Shown piece after piece: positions 1-9,090 of a stretch of DNA of 64,000 nt (the stretch's first letter is position 1; each line of letters begins with the position of its first letter). The notes under the pieces are model-generated. The model did not search any database and was not told the origin of the DNA. It was given only the letters and a program-made list of their open reading frames with translations. Source of the stretch: Mesorhizobium atlanticum (GTDB lineage Bacteria > Pseudomonadota > Alphaproteobacteria > Rhizobiales > Rhizobiaceae); contig NZ_QMBQ01000011.1 of the NCBI RefSeq assembly GCF_003289965.1, positions 124,001-188,000 on the forward strand. Direction: 5' to 3'. A program made the translations under genes and the position numbers.

Positions 1-439
1 CATCCGGCGGTTCGCCATATGCCATGAAGCATTTGTAGTTTTCCGCGTTGGGGCTGCACGACAGGCTGCGGATCTTTCCACTAGACAACTCCGAGAGTGT
101 CCTGGCCATGGTACCTTCCGCTGTCCCGAGGCTGTACAGCGACAGTGGCGTCTGACGATACCGCGCGTATTTGAGCACGGCATAGGCCATTCGGCATTCT
201 TCCTCCAAACGATAAGGAATGCTGCCGTGGTAGTGCTGGTCGAAAAAGCCTTGCCGGGCCGCGTGCAACCCGACCAGACCGCGAAGCAGAGCGTCGCTGG
301 GCAGCAGCCTCGTGTCGACCGACGGCCTCCGGATTGGCATTCCACTCTGACCGGCAGCGGTGGCCGCGAAGAAGCCTTTGAGTTCGTTGATCCGCGGACC
401 ACGGTCGCATTCGGCCAGAAAATCGTCGAGTCCTCGCAT
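1..439 (-). CDS. Partial methyltransferase-like protein (C-terminus outside window)
   Basis: An open frame runs from an ATG at 437-439 leftwards off the window, giving about 146 residues beginning MRGLDDFLAECDRG. A GGAGG at 449-453 sits 9 bases before the ATG and supports the start. The segment YSLGTAEGTMARTLSEL followed by SLSCSPNAEN resembles motif I of class I S-adenosylmethionine methyltransferases (aliphatic strand, G-x-x-G, helix), but this is inference from a short motif. It diverges from the AraC regulator at 561, which may control it. It could equally be an unrelated enzyme of the same small-molecule locus. Confidence 0.55.
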   Translation of the reverse strand, partial: MRGLDDFLAECDRGPRINELKGFFAATAAGQSGMPIRRPSVDTRLLPSDALLRGLVGLHAARQGFFDQHYHGSIPYRLEEECRMAYAVLKYARYRQTPLSLYSLGTAEGTMARTLSELSSGKIRSLSCSPNAENYKCFMAYGEPPD

Positions 440-560
440 CGCAGTGTGCCTCCACAACCGTTCAATCGGTGAGACGCTAAGGCTCGACGCGGAAATGAAG
501 ATTAGCGTAGATTAATATTAAGCAGCGTCGAATATCAGCGTGGGAGACAGATAGATCGAC

Positions 561-1598
561 GTGGTAGAAACGACTTTCACTAGGTTGCCGTTTTTTCTGC
601 AAAGGCACATCTTCTACCAACCCAGAATTATTTGTGATTTGTCTGGCAACCTATGGTTCGCCAGAAAGCACGAGAGCGAACTTCTCGTAGTAAGGAGGTC
701 GTTTAGCTTGGCGGAGACTTTTTGCCTGGACCCGAACAACATACGCCCCTCGCAACACCGGACACTGGCTCATCAGTATGAAAGCTGGGGAAATATACGA
801 GCGGACTTAATTAGCAGGACCGGGTTAGGACGACAGGAAACGAGGATTGCGTACCCGCGGCATATGTTCCTGATGAACCTCAAGGGCTCGGCGCAGCGCG
901 GAGAAGACTTCGTCGACGGCCGCCGGGTTTCTTTCTCGGCAAGGCGTCCTGGCTCGATAATATTTATCCCTGCCGAGAGCGAGTGGATCGGCTGGGATGA
1001 GGGCGATGCGATGGGGTCCTATCTTCTGGTGTCAGTCGAACGGGAATTCGCGGAACAGGCTTTTGGCGGAACAGCATTCTCCCTCTCGGCGAATTTGCCT
1101 CCGTGGATCGGATTTCGCGACAGCACCATTGAAATGGCGCTCCAGAGAATTGCGGCTGAGCTCAGACATCCCGATCCGATCAGCACGACGATGGTGGAGA
1201 GTCAGGTTGCGCAGCTGTTCGTTCAATTGGTCCGGTTGAATCGCACCTGCCACCGGGCGGCAAAGGGCGGTCTGTCTGCTTTCGACCTCAAGCGCGTTAT
1301 GGCAATGATCGAGTCGTCATCAGCGGACCGGCCCACGCTGGGAGACCTTGCAAAAGAAATTGGTATCAGCCGGTTTCATTTTGGCCGGGCTTTCAAGCAG
1401 TCGACAGGCATGACGCCGCATGCGTTCATCGCCCAGCGTAGACTGGAACAGTCCGCGGCTATGCTTCGATCGACCAAATTGTCGGCGACCAAGATTGCAA
1501 TGGAATGCGGCTTCGCAAGCTCGAGCCATTTCACGACGGCTTTCAAGCGTGGCTTTGGTGTCAATCCGATTGAATTCCGGCGCATGTGCAAGACATAG
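561..1598 (+). CDS. AraC-family transcriptional regulator
   Basis: 345 residues, GTG start. The C-terminal 100 residues carry the two helix-turn-helix units of the AraC/XylS family: DLAKEIGISRFHFGRAFKQS, then IAMECGFASSSHFTTAFKRG followed by GVNP. The N-terminal 230 residues look like the AraC-binding-like (cupin) sensor domain, with the PGSIIFIPAESEW segment near residue 135. It lies between the divergent methyltransferase-like gene and the MFS/unknown pair, so it is probably the local regulator. The ligand cannot be told from sequence. Confidence 0.9.
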   Translation: MVETTFTRLPFFLQRHIFYQPRIICDLSGNLWFARKHESELLVVRRSFSLAETFCLDPNNIRPSQHRTLAHQYESWGNIRADLISRTGLGRQETRIAYPRHMFLMNLKGSAQRGEDFVDGRRVSFSARRPGSIIFIPAESEWIGWDEGDAMGSYLLVSVEREFAEQAFGGTAFSLSANLPPWIGFRDSTIEMALQRIAAELRHPDPISTTMVESQVAQLFVQLVRLNRTCHRAAKGGLSAFDLKRVMAMIESSSADRPTLGDLAKEIGISRFHFGRAFKQSTGMTPHAFIAQRRLEQSAAMLRSTKLSATKIAMECGFASSSHFTTAFKRGFGVNPIEFRRMCKT

Positions 1599-1746
1599 AC
1601 CGACGCCGGCGGGATGATGATTCCAGCAAGGATTTGAAAAGTCCGACATCGCTGACAAGCAGGCTCCGTGGGAAAGAGTACGACAAGCGGCCGGTGCGCC
1701 GCTGACGTCTGATGCCTTCCGAATTCATGATGACCAAAGACCGACC

Positions 1747-2904
1747 ATGCAGTCCCGAGTGCCCTTCCGATTCTTGACCAGCACGTTGTCCGCTGCTGTC
1801 GGGCGAAACGGCTATTACATCACATCCGCCTGGATTCTGGTTGAAGCAGGGTACGGAAGCAGCAGCGTAGCGACATTGCTTGCGATCGTCAGCGTCGTTG
1901 AACTCCTTGCGAGCCCTCTCGTCGGCGTGGCGGCGGACCAGTTTGACCGGCGACGGTTGAATATCGCGGCCGATCTCGGTCGCTTTGCCATCATGCTCGC
2001 CACGGCATGCGCGCTTCTCCACGAGAACGTGTTTCTAACGATCTGTCTTTCAGCAGTCGTCTTTGCATTTTGTGATCGTGTGGCGCTAACCTGTTCGCAG
2101 GCAGTCATCCCCGCCGTGGCGCGACGCGGCGACCTCGTAGCATCGAATTCACTTATCTGCTTCGTAATGCAATTGGGTTGCCTGGCGGCAGCTCTGCTGT
2201 TCGGGTCCTTGCTCAATGAGCACTCCCCTGCCCTGGCTTTCATCGTCCTTGCCATGTTCTTCCTTGCTTCTGCGGCCACCCTGTTCTCGATGCGGCCGGA
2301 CTCGTCGTCGTACGGGATCTGCGGTGCCAGACGTCTTGCACTCGACATTGATCCGGGCTTGCTCCGCCTCTTTGCGGTGTACGCGCTCCTTTATGGAGGC
2401 GCGGTCCTGATCAGTGTGATGGGATCTGCGTTTGTTTTCGAAGAACAAAGAGGTGCCGCCGTCGATTTCGGCCATGTCGAAGCCGCATGGTCAGCAGGTT
2501 CGCTAATCGGTGCGATTGCTCTAAACAGGCTGGCACGAGCGATTAGTGCTCATATGCTGCATCTCACGCTGTTGGGCTTTACCGCCCTCGCGCTGATGGC
2601 GCTGATACTCATGTCTGCGCCGTGGACACTGGTTGTCTTTGCGGCACTCGGTTTCCTCTACAATCTGGGCCGCGTCAGTGTCGAGGTCACATTGCAGTCG
2701 CGAGCATCCCATAAGGTCCTGGGCAGGGCCAAAGGCACGATGCATAGTCTCGCTGTCGCGCTCGGCTTGGGCATTTTCAGCGTTGCTGCTGCTTTGGGAG
2801 ACACCGTATCGCCCTCGACTATTTTCTTCGGTTTCGGAGTGATGCTGGTCATCAGTGTTCCTGCGATAGGCATAGGTCTCGCACGGCAAAAGATCGGATC
2901 GTGA
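1747..2904 (+). CDS. MFS transporter, drug-exporter-like
   Basis: 385 residues, almost wholly hydrophobic helices in the 10-12 TM pattern of the major facilitator superfamily. The loop between TM2 and TM3 reads GVAADQFDRRRLNI, a good match to MFS motif A (G-x-x-x-D-R-x-G/R-R-R). The length and the lack of a large central loop fit the small MFS exporters found beside biosynthetic genes. The next gene starts 1 base after its stop, so the two are co-transcribed and likely coupled. It probably exports the product made or modified by the neighbours (inference). Confidence 0.88.
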   Translation: MQSRVPFRFLTSTLSAAVGRNGYYITSAWILVEAGYGSSSVATLLAIVSVVELLASPLVGVAADQFDRRRLNIAADLGRFAIMLATACALLHENVFLTICLSAVVFAFCDRVALTCSQAVIPAVARRGDLVASNSLICFVMQLGCLAAALLFGSLLNEHSPALAFIVLAMFFLASAATLFSMRPDSSSYGICGARRLALDIDPGLLRLFAVYALLYGGAVLISVMGSAFVFEEQRGAAVDFGHVEAAWSAGSLIGAIALNRLARAISAHMLHLTLLGFTALALMALILMSAPWTLVVFAALGFLYNLGRVSVEVTLQSRASHKVLGRAKGTMHSLAVALGLGIFSVAAALGDTVSPSTIFFGFGVMLVISVPAIGIGLARQKIGS

Positions 2905-2905
2905 A

Positions 2906-4306
2906 GTGGATGAGCCAGTACCAGGCACAGACGAAAAACAGGCGGTCCTAGAGTCGCTCGCAATCCTTTACCCGTGGATTCGAGCTTTCTATTCACGACC
3001 GATCCGCGACTATGCAATCCGCCTCTTTGAGGCGCCAGCTTCTGAAGCCCTACCGGAAATTCGCCGGCATGCCCTGACCAAGCTGCTGGGCGTCATCAGA
3101 ACCGCAGGTAAGCGAAACGGATTGTCGGTCGAGGCCGTTACTCGGATTTGCCAAGAACTCGAAGCGCGGCGCGTGCTGCAGACGGGACCTCATCTGCTTA
3201 TGCTCTTGGACCCTGAAGCCTATTACACACATATTTTCAGCCTCGTCGGCCTCGCAGGGCACGGTTGTTCGACTTACTTGTCCTATGCCGTCTCCACGGT
3301 GAGCCTTGTTGAAAAGGCGCGCAAGGGACCAGGCTGGCTTACCGTCGAGGGGAATCCGATAAACGTCTTCGGCCTCAGCCGAAGCCGCATGATCGGTTAC
3401 AGCCTTCTCACCGGACCTGGGTCTTATCAGTTTGAGCTGACGCCTCCTGAGCAAGGCGTTGAAGGGGAGGCGCTTGCCCTGCTCCGCAAGTTTTTGCCGA
3501 GGGGACAATTCGTGCGGCCGGCACATGCCATCAAGGCTGCAAATCTCATGCTTTGGCCAAAGTTGTTCGGAAACCGGTTTGCGTTCCTGCAGATCGACGA
3601 CGAGGACATTGCCGATCTAGTGGCAGACCATTTATTGGATGAGGATTCCTGGCTGCGGACAAGGCTGCTGGAACACCCGAAGCTTGCGTTGAACATCCTT
3701 GCCGAGATCGACAAGCTGGCGGACGGACCCTGGGGTGGCTGGCTCGCACGAAGCACGGATTTCTTCTGGTTGTACGAAAGGGGCAGGCGCCTGCCTTTGC
3801 GCCTTGCGGCAGGCGAACTCATCGACCAAGCGAGCGGAACGAGAGTGGCTCGTTTCGCGGCGCCCGATATCGTTGACCGGCTGAGGGACCGTACCCTCAT
3901 TCCCAATCTGCTTGTCATGTTTCTGGTTGTGTCGATTCTGCCCAGTGTGCGTGCGCTCGGAGGCAGTCACCAGCCGGTGTATTTTCCTCTGATGCGCTAC
4001 ATCCTCTTTAATGCGCTCAAGGGCGCGAACATCGATGCGGATCTTCGCCACGCACTTGCAAACGACGATGTGCCGGGAGCTTGGGGGCACCGAGTGATTG
4101 AATCCGGTGACGAACCTTTTGAGCTGTTGCGCAATGACGGCATCGTTGAAACCAGCGATCTGATCGACCGCTTTGGCGCTGTGCCTTTCGCGGAGGCGTG
4201 CGGAAGTATGAGCGGCTTTATTTCGGATACGTCCTGGCAAGATCTCCAGACAGGGTTGCGAAAGCAAGCGATCGCCGCGACTGATCCAGAGTGGGGCTTT
4301 TCCTGA
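2906..4306 (+). CDS. Unrecognised 466-residue protein coupled to the MFS gene
   Basis: I do not recognise the family. It is soluble-looking with one hydrophobic stretch, LVMFLVVSILPSV, near residue 336. Conspicuous segments are GPHLLMLLDPEAYYTHIFSL (about residues 94-113), GLAGHGCSTYLSYAVSTVSL just after it, and NVFGLSRSRMIGYSLLTGPG (about 152-171). The density of His, Asp and Gly in these blocks suggests an enzyme rather than a structural protein. The frame opens within 2 bases of the MFS stop, with no room for a separate promoter. Codon use matches its neighbours. Confidence 0.85.
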   Translation: MDEPVPGTDEKQAVLESLAILYPWIRAFYSRPIRDYAIRLFEAPASEALPEIRRHALTKLLGVIRTAGKRNGLSVEAVTRICQELEARRVLQTGPHLLMLLDPEAYYTHIFSLVGLAGHGCSTYLSYAVSTVSLVEKARKGPGWLTVEGNPINVFGLSRSRMIGYSLLTGPGSYQFELTPPEQGVEGEALALLRKFLPRGQFVRPAHAIKAANLMLWPKLFGNRFAFLQIDDEDIADLVADHLLDEDSWLRTRLLEHPKLALNILAEIDKLADGPWGGWLARSTDFFWLYERGRRLPLRLAAGELIDQASGTRVARFAAPDIVDRLRDRTLIPNLLVMFLVVSILPSVRALGGSHQPVYFPLMRYILFNALKGANIDADLRHALANDDVPGAWGHRVIESGDEPFELLRNDGIVETSDLIDRFGAVPFAEACGSMSGFISDTSWQDLQTGLRKQAIAATDPEWGFS

Positions 4307-4324
4307 AAGGAGATCTGCTAGCAG

Positions 4325-4855
4325 TCAGTTGCCGGATCTAATACCTTTGATTTGAGGACGCGAGCGGCCGGGCAGCGTATTAGAGGCGCTCAGTTCTTCC
4401 GCCATTGCGGCTATCAGGGTAGATACGCGAACGCGCACCCGCGGGGGCAGTTGAACGAGACGCTCGATCAAATGTCGACCTTCTGCGCTGGCGATGAAGT
4501 CAATGCGCTCATCGACCGGCAGGCGTGAAGCCGCCCGATCGTTCTCACCGTTCCCCGGAAGAAGTTCGAAAAAGCGGCTAACTGGGACGCCTAGCGACTT
4601 GCCGATCTCATAGATCATGGAAGCGCTCACACGATTCCTTGCATTCTCGTATTTCTGAAGCTGTTGACAGCTGACGCCTATCGATCGCGCAAGCTCCGCC
4701 TGCGACACGTCCGACTGCATGCGAACCACCGCGATCTGCCTGCCGACATGAAGATCAGCAGGGTGAGGGTCGCTCTGGACCTTGGCCCTTGGCCCTGCCC
4801 GGCGAGGGCTCGAGCTTTTCGGTTTCAACAATCCCTTCCGATCCCAATGGGTCAC
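4325..4855 (-). CDS. XRE-family regulator
   Basis: 176 residues. A Cro/C1-type helix-turn-helix spans about residues 38-92: GRQIAVVRMQSDVSQAELAR, then IGVSCQQLQKYENARNRVSA, the rhizobial QQ-x-QKYE signature in which helix 3 reads SCQQLQKYE. The first 35 residues are basic and poorly conserved, so the real start may be further in. It is the last gene of the leftward run that begins with the ABC permease at 8602, 45 bases behind the CapA-like gene. It probably regulates that run or is a housekeeping rhizobial XRE; the target is unknown. Confidence 0.85.
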   Translation of the reverse strand: MTHWDRKGLLKPKSSSPRRAGPRAKVQSDPHPADLHVGRQIAVVRMQSDVSQAELARSIGVSCQQLQKYENARNRVSASMIYEIGKSLGVPVSRFFELLPGNGENDRAASRLPVDERIDFIASAEGRHLIERLVQLPPRVRVRVSTLIAAMAEELSASNTLPGRSRPQIKGIRSGN

Positions 4856-4900
4856 GCCCTGATAGAATCCGTGGAGGCCGCCCCTGACCTGTGCCGGTTG

Positions 4901-6154
4901 TCATCCGAATTTTCGCGTGGGCGGCATGGCGATGGTGCCGGAATATCCAGAAATCGCGATCTCGGCACCAAAGCTCCGAGAGCGGGCCGCAAAACCGTCG
5001 AGAATATCTCGCGCAACGTTTCCGGTAGCGGCTAGCGGAACCAATCTGCCTATACCCGATTCTGAAGGCTGATGTTCCCCACCAATCACAACGGGCAGAA
5101 GGTCTATCGTTTGGAGGGTTCCGCCACCATCGTATTGGCATGCTGCGACAATGCTTTGCCAAACTTCCGGCGGACCCCATTCGTTCTCGTCGGGGCGTAC
5201 GTGGAACAGAAAATTGCCGAGACCATAGAAGATCGGCGAGCCGTTGTAGATCTCCAATGCCTGAAGCACGGGAGCGCCGTGACTGACGAAAAGGGCTGCG
5301 CCGGCGTCCACGCACATCCTGGCGAAGGCCTGCACCCAACGCGGCACGTCCTGCCACCCCGGCTCCCAATGATGGTGGTGCAGATAAGCAATGACGAAGT
5401 CTCCTTGTGAGGCTGCTTGCCGGATGGCGGACAGATGCATTTCCGCGCTTTGCGGATCGATCTCGATCAGGCGACCGAAGTTCTCTGCCTGAGAAAACAC
5501 CGTACCGTAGAAATTGATCTCCGCGTCGCCCGCCACTTCCGGCGGATCGTCGGGTTGCGCATAGTTGGTCAGTTCGAAGGGCGAGCTTTGCAAATGGCCG
5601 CCAAGCCTTGCCAATCTTCGAAAATGTCCATCAGGCACACCAATCTTCCGGACGGAGGTCAGCCGGTTGACGCCAGGGCGAGCAGGCCGGGAGTCAGTGC
5701 GGTTCGCGGCATACATGTTGGCCGGACCGGGGCCTGCGTCGACTGCAAGCAGAGAGACCTGCCGATCGCCTAGATTGCGCCGGCCGAGCGTCGCCGCATG
5801 TGCCTCGTCGATGCCGATCCCGGCGTGCAGGAAACTCCGCGCCTCTACCTCTTCCAGCGTGGACCGGATACCGCAAGGGCCTAGGTCGAAGGCGTGATTG
5901 TTCGCCAGGGCAAGTGCGTTGAAACCTATATCTTGCAACGCGTCCAGCACCTCGGGCCGGGAGTAACCGAAGTATTTTCCCTTGGTCGGCCAACCGCCGT
6001 GCTTCCCGAGGATCGTCGACTCGAAATTGGTAAATACGACGTCGCCTTGCTGCAGGAAGCGTTCAACCTCGACGAACCGCTCGTCCTGGACATGGCGGAT
6101 GTCGTGGGTGATCAACGACTGGCCGGTGACGACCGCGCAAAAATGGTCTTTCAT
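4901..6154 (-). CDS. CapA-family metallophosphoesterase-like protein
   Basis: 417 residues, matching the CapA/PgsA poly-gamma-glutamate synthesis family, a calcineurin-like fold. Visible family segments are DVVFTNFESTI (about 38-48), ALALANNHAFDLG (metal-binding NNH), the histidine cluster AYLHHHHWEPG, SHGAPVLQALE and FYGLGNFLF. No signal peptide is visible, unlike membrane-anchored CapA of bacilli, so it may be cytosolic. It sits 77 bases downstream of the amino-acid binding protein on the same strand, suggesting a role with an imported amino acid or peptide (inference). It may be an enzyme acting on a gamma-glutamyl or phosphorylated substrate rather than a capsule gene. Confidence 0.85.
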   Translation of the reverse strand: MKDHFCAVVTGQSLITHDIRHVQDERFVEVERFLQQGDVVFTNFESTILGKHGGWPTKGKYFGYSRPEVLDALQDIGFNALALANNHAFDLGPCGIRSTLEEVEARSFLHAGIGIDEAHAATLGRRNLGDRQVSLLAVDAGPGPANMYAANRTDSRPARPGVNRLTSVRKIGVPDGHFRRLARLGGHLQSSPFELTNYAQPDDPPEVAGDAEINFYGTVFSQAENFGRLIEIDPQSAEMHLSAIRQAASQGDFVIAYLHHHHWEPGWQDVPRWVQAFARMCVDAGAALFVSHGAPVLQALEIYNGSPIFYGLGNFLFHVRPDENEWGPPEVWQSIVAACQYDGGGTLQTIDLLPVVIGGEHQPSESGIGRLVPLAATGNVARDILDGFAARSRSFGAEIAISGYSGTIAMPPTRKFG

Positions 6155-6231
6155 CTAACTTGTCCTTGGGTGGAAGGTGTGGCGCCAGCGTGAGTGCGGC
6201 GCCGAGTCAAAGTCGGAGCCACCTCTTTCGG

Positions 6232-7080
6232 CTATTTCGATAAGGCCGGGGCAATATCAGCCTTGAACCATTTCAGGCTCAGCGCCTTGATCGTTCCGTC
6301 CCTGGTTGCAGCGTCGATCGCCGCGTTGAACTTTTCGACCAGTTCGGCATCGTCCCTGCGCATGCCGGCGCCTACGCCCGGTCCCCAGAGGCCCCCCTTC
6401 AGTTCAGGGCCGAAGAACACGGCACTGGAGCCATCGGGGGTCTCCAGGAAATCGCGCCATGTGAAATAGTCGGCGAGTCCGCCGTCGACACGTCCAGCAG
6501 CAAGATCGAGCTTGAGGTTGTCAAGGCTGTCATAGCTGCGGATGGTCACGACATCGCCGAGGAGTTGCTTCACCACGGCTTCCGAGTTCGATGAACGAAG
6601 GACACCAATCGCCTTGCCGCTGAGGTTCGATCTGACGCGCTCGATAATTGCTTTCTCCTTGTCCCCAACGGTTGAGAGATTGACTTTTTCCTTCGTGTCG
6701 CCGGCATCGAGCCCAAGCTCCTTGCGCACGACGAATTGGTTGAAGCCGCTGGCGTAGGGGTTGGAAAAGACGATCTGCTGCTTGCGCTTCTCGGTGATGG
6801 CCATGCCGGACATGATGACGTCGTACTTGCCGACCAGCAGCGCCGGAATGATCCCGTCCCAGTCTTGGGCGACGAAGCTGCATTTGACCTTCATTCGATT
6901 GCACAGTTCGAGGCCGACATCGACATCGAACCCGTAAAGCTTGCCGTTCTCATCGGTCCCGTCCCACGGTGGCGACGCGCCTTCGGTGGCGATCGATATC
7001 GTTTTTTCCGTCCCGGCCAGGGCCGGGAATGCTGCAAGCAAGCCGGCGATGGAAAGGGCAATAGCTAAGCGAATGCGCAT
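6232..7080 (-). CDS. Amino-acid ABC transporter substrate-binding protein
   Basis: 282 residues with a signal peptide (MRIRLAIALSIAGLLAAFPA, cleaved after ALA-G). It is a family 3 solute-binding protein: DVDVGLELCNRMKVKCSFVA and QDWDGIIPALLVGKYDVIMS are the typical lobe-1 segments, with GVLRSSNSEAVVKQL in the hinge region. It resembles lysine/arginine/ornithine or octopine/nopaline binding proteins. It is periplasmic and supplies the two permeases encoded just upstream in the same run. Confidence 0.93.
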   Translation of the reverse strand: MRIRLAIALSIAGLLAAFPALAGTEKTISIATEGASPPWDGTDENGKLYGFDVDVGLELCNRMKVKCSFVAQDWDGIIPALLVGKYDVIMSGMAITEKRKQQIVFSNPYASGFNQFVVRKELGLDAGDTKEKVNLSTVGDKEKAIIERVRSNLSGKAIGVLRSSNSEAVVKQLLGDVVTIRSYDSLDNLKLDLAAGRVDGGLADYFTWRDFLETPDGSSAVFFGPELKGGLWGPGVGAGMRRDDAELVEKFNAAIDAATRDGTIKALSLKWFKADIAPALSK

Positions 7081-7132
7081 GAGGCACCTCTTTGTTTCTG
7101 GGTCTGAGGAAAGCGGCTGCTAAGCTGCGGCG

Positions 7133-7882
7133 TCACGGCACGGGTGTCGTGGTCCGATGTCTAGGCAAGCCCGGGCGGAACCGCACCTTGCGTCGTCGCG
7201 TTGGATGGCCGTCTATCGAAAGCCGCCGTTCAAGGAACTGCGTCGCCTTCACGGCCAGCGTCGTCAGCGCCAAGTAGATCGCCCCCGCAACGATAAAGAT
7301 CTCGTAGGGCGCGAAGGTGGACGACACCAACTGCCGAGCCATACCGGTGATCTCGAGGAGCGTTACGGTGCTTGCCAGGGACGAGCCTTTGATCATCCCC
7401 ACTACTTCGTTGCCGTAGGCCGGAAGCGATATCCTGAAAGCGATCGGGAAGGTGACAAGCCGAGCGATCTGGAGACGTTTCAGGCCAAGCGCCGCGGCAG
7501 CCTCTACGACGCCCTTTGGTACCGACAGGAGGCCACGGCACAGGATCTCGGTCGTGTGCGCCGCGCAGTTCAGTGAAAAGGCGAGCAAGGCGCACCAGAA
7601 GGGATCGCGCAAGACCAGCCAAAAGACGCTCGCTCTCACGGCTTCGATCTGGCCCAGCCCGTAATAGAGCAAGAAAAGTTGCACGAGCATGGGCGTCCCA
7701 CGAATGACATAGGTATAGGCCAGCACACCTAGGGACAGGCTCGGGCGACCAAACGCGCGGGCAAAGGCCAAGGGCACCGCCAGCAGAAATCCCGCCGTCA
7801 GCGAGAGGACCGTCAGAGTCAAGGTGAGGACAATGCCTGACGGCAGGACAATCATGGCGTCGAACATTAAGCTGAGGTTCAT
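7133..7882 (-). CDS. Polar amino-acid ABC transporter permease
   Basis: 249 residues of the HisM/HisQ permease family, with about five membrane helices. The EAA loop that docks the ATPase reads EAAAALGLKRLQIARLVTFP (about residues 142-161). TYVIRGTPMLVQLFLLYYG is the conserved segment before helix 3. It pairs with the permease at 7895-8602, 12 bases upstream on the same strand, as the heterodimeric membrane channel. Confidence 0.93.
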   Translation of the reverse strand: MNLSLMFDAMIVLPSGIVLTLTLTVLSLTAGFLLAVPLAFARAFGRPSLSLGVLAYTYVIRGTPMLVQLFLLYYGLGQIEAVRASVFWLVLRDPFWCALLAFSLNCAAHTTEILCRGLLSVPKGVVEAAAALGLKRLQIARLVTFPIAFRISLPAYGNEVVGMIKGSSLASTVTLLEITGMARQLVSSTFAPYEIFIVAGAIYLALTTLAVKATQFLERRLSIDGHPTRRRKVRFRPGLPRHRTTTPVP

Positions 7883-7894
7883 CGGGCCACGCCT

Positions 7895-8602
7895 CTATCG
7901 GCCGAGAGCCGGGTAGCGCCGCTCCGCCAATCGGATCGACAGCAGTGTGATCGTCGTCAGCGAGAGATAGAGAGAGGACGCCGCAAGGTAGAAGGTCAAC
8001 GGGGCGCGCAACGATCCGGCGCCGACAAAGGCAACGCGCATGATGTCGGTCAAGCCGACGATTGACACCAGCGCGGTATCCTTGAACAACGATATCCAAA
8101 GGTTGCCATAGGCCGGCAATGCCAGCCGCAGCATCTGCGGGCCAATCACAAAGGCCCACCTTTGCCAGGCGTTCAACCCAAGCGACTTCGCGGCCTCGGT
8201 TTGGCCTGCTGGGACGGCTGCAATCGCTCCACGGAAGACTTCGGTGGCGTAACCGCCGAAGACAACCGTGAGCGCGATCACCCCAGCGGTAAAGGCATTC
8301 ACCTCCACGTATCTACCAGCGACCTTGCTGGCAAAGATGGTGCCCCCGAAATAGATGAGCAGGATGATGAGGAGTTCCGGAACACCGCGAACGACTGTCG
8401 TGTAGGCCGTCACCACAGCTTTGAACCGGGAAGCGGGGGAACTCTTCGACATGGCCAACAAAAGCCCCATCACCGTGCCAAGAGACCCACTAACAAGGCC
8501 GAGACTGACGGTGATCAAGAAGGCAGCAGCAAACTGAGCAGTAAAACCGCCCATCGGATTCATCCATTGGCTCGCAGCTTCGCAACGTACGGCGCTTCTC
8601 AA
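7895..8602 (-). CDS. Polar amino-acid ABC transporter permease
   Basis: 235 residues, second subunit of the amino-acid permease pair. EAA loop: QTEAAKSLGLNAWQRWAFVI. The helix-3 segment is TTVVRGVPELLIILLIYFGG. The annotated start gives a polar MRSAVRCEAASQW lead; an ATG 13 codons in (8563, MNPMGGFTAQF) gives a more typical N-terminus and is a good alternative. It is the first gene of the leftward run. No ATP-binding subunit gene is present in the run. Confidence 0.92.
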   Translation of the reverse strand: MRSAVRCEAASQWMNPMGGFTAQFAAAFLITVSLGLVSGSLGTVMGLLLAMSKSSPASRFKAVVTAYTTVVRGVPELLIILLIYFGGTIFASKVAGRYVEVNAFTAGVIALTVVFGGYATEVFRGAIAAVPAGQTEAAKSLGLNAWQRWAFVIGPQMLRLALPAYGNLWISLFKDTALVSIVGLTDIMRVAFVGAGSLRAPLTFYLAASSLYLSLTTITLLSIRLAERRYPALGR

Positions 8603-8818
8603 CGCAATACCTTCGGTTCATCGCCGCTGTCGCGAAATTTAATTTATGTTACAACCTGCAGTGATCTTGCAGGCTTTACGCAGACTAATGGATACTTCTC
8701 TTCACTCAATCTATTATTTTCGAAATTTTCGCTATAATGAATGGTTATAGGTGCCTGCTGATTGGTTCACCTTAAGCAGTTTCGCAGGAACGAGACGTGA
8801 TCGTCGTGGCGGTCCGGA
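8603..8818. promoter_or_regulatory. AT-rich promoter region with a CCTGCA-N7-TGCAGG palindrome
   Basis: This gap is markedly AT-rich compared with the flanks. CCTGCA at 8655-8660 and TGCAGG at 8668-8673 form a 6-bp inverted repeat with a 7-base centre, about 55 bases upstream of the first permease. That geometry would suit a dimeric regulator such as the LysR protein encoded at 9241, which is inference. No gene is seen here. Confidence 0.4.
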
Positions 8819-9037
8819 TCAATGACCGTCGTCGGGCCTGACCAATTCTACGTGGTCGACACCAAGGGCTTGAGCCAGTTCATAGAGCGTTATCACGGTC
8901 GGATTCCTCCGGCCGCGCTCCAAGCCACTGAGATATTGCTGACTGAAGCCGGAACGCGCCTCGACTTCCTCTTGGGTCAGGCCCCTCTCACGACGCAAGC
9001 GGGCGAAGTTCCGGCCGACCAATTTGCGCATATCCAT
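8819..9037 (-). CDS. Small XRE-family regulator
   Basis: 72 residues, essentially one Cro/C1 helix-turn-helix: GRNFARLRRERGLTQEEVEA followed by SGFSQQYLSGLERGRRNPTV. The size resembles restriction-modification controller proteins and other self-regulating XRE repressors. It is preceded by a 9-bp inverted repeat at 9056-9090 that probably is its own operator. It could be the local counterpart of the ICE regulator QseC, but it lies 21 kb from qseM and I cannot support that name. Confidence 0.85.
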   Translation of the reverse strand: MDMRKLVGRNFARLRRERGLTQEEVEARSGFSQQYLSGLERGRRNPTVITLYELAQALGVDHVELVRPDDGH

Positions 9038-9055
9038 GCGCTGGAAGATCGCGAC

Positions 9056-9090
9056 TTACATACTCTGAGTTTATCAACTATAGTATGTAA
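9056..9090. promoter_or_regulatory. Probable operator upstream of the small XRE gene
   Basis: TTACATACT at 9056-9064 and AGTATGTAA at 9082-9090 are a perfect 9-bp inverted repeat with a 17-base centre that includes ACTATAGT, itself a palindrome. It lies 19-53 bases upstream of the start of the leftward XRE gene, where an autoregulatory site is expected. Confidence 0.5.
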
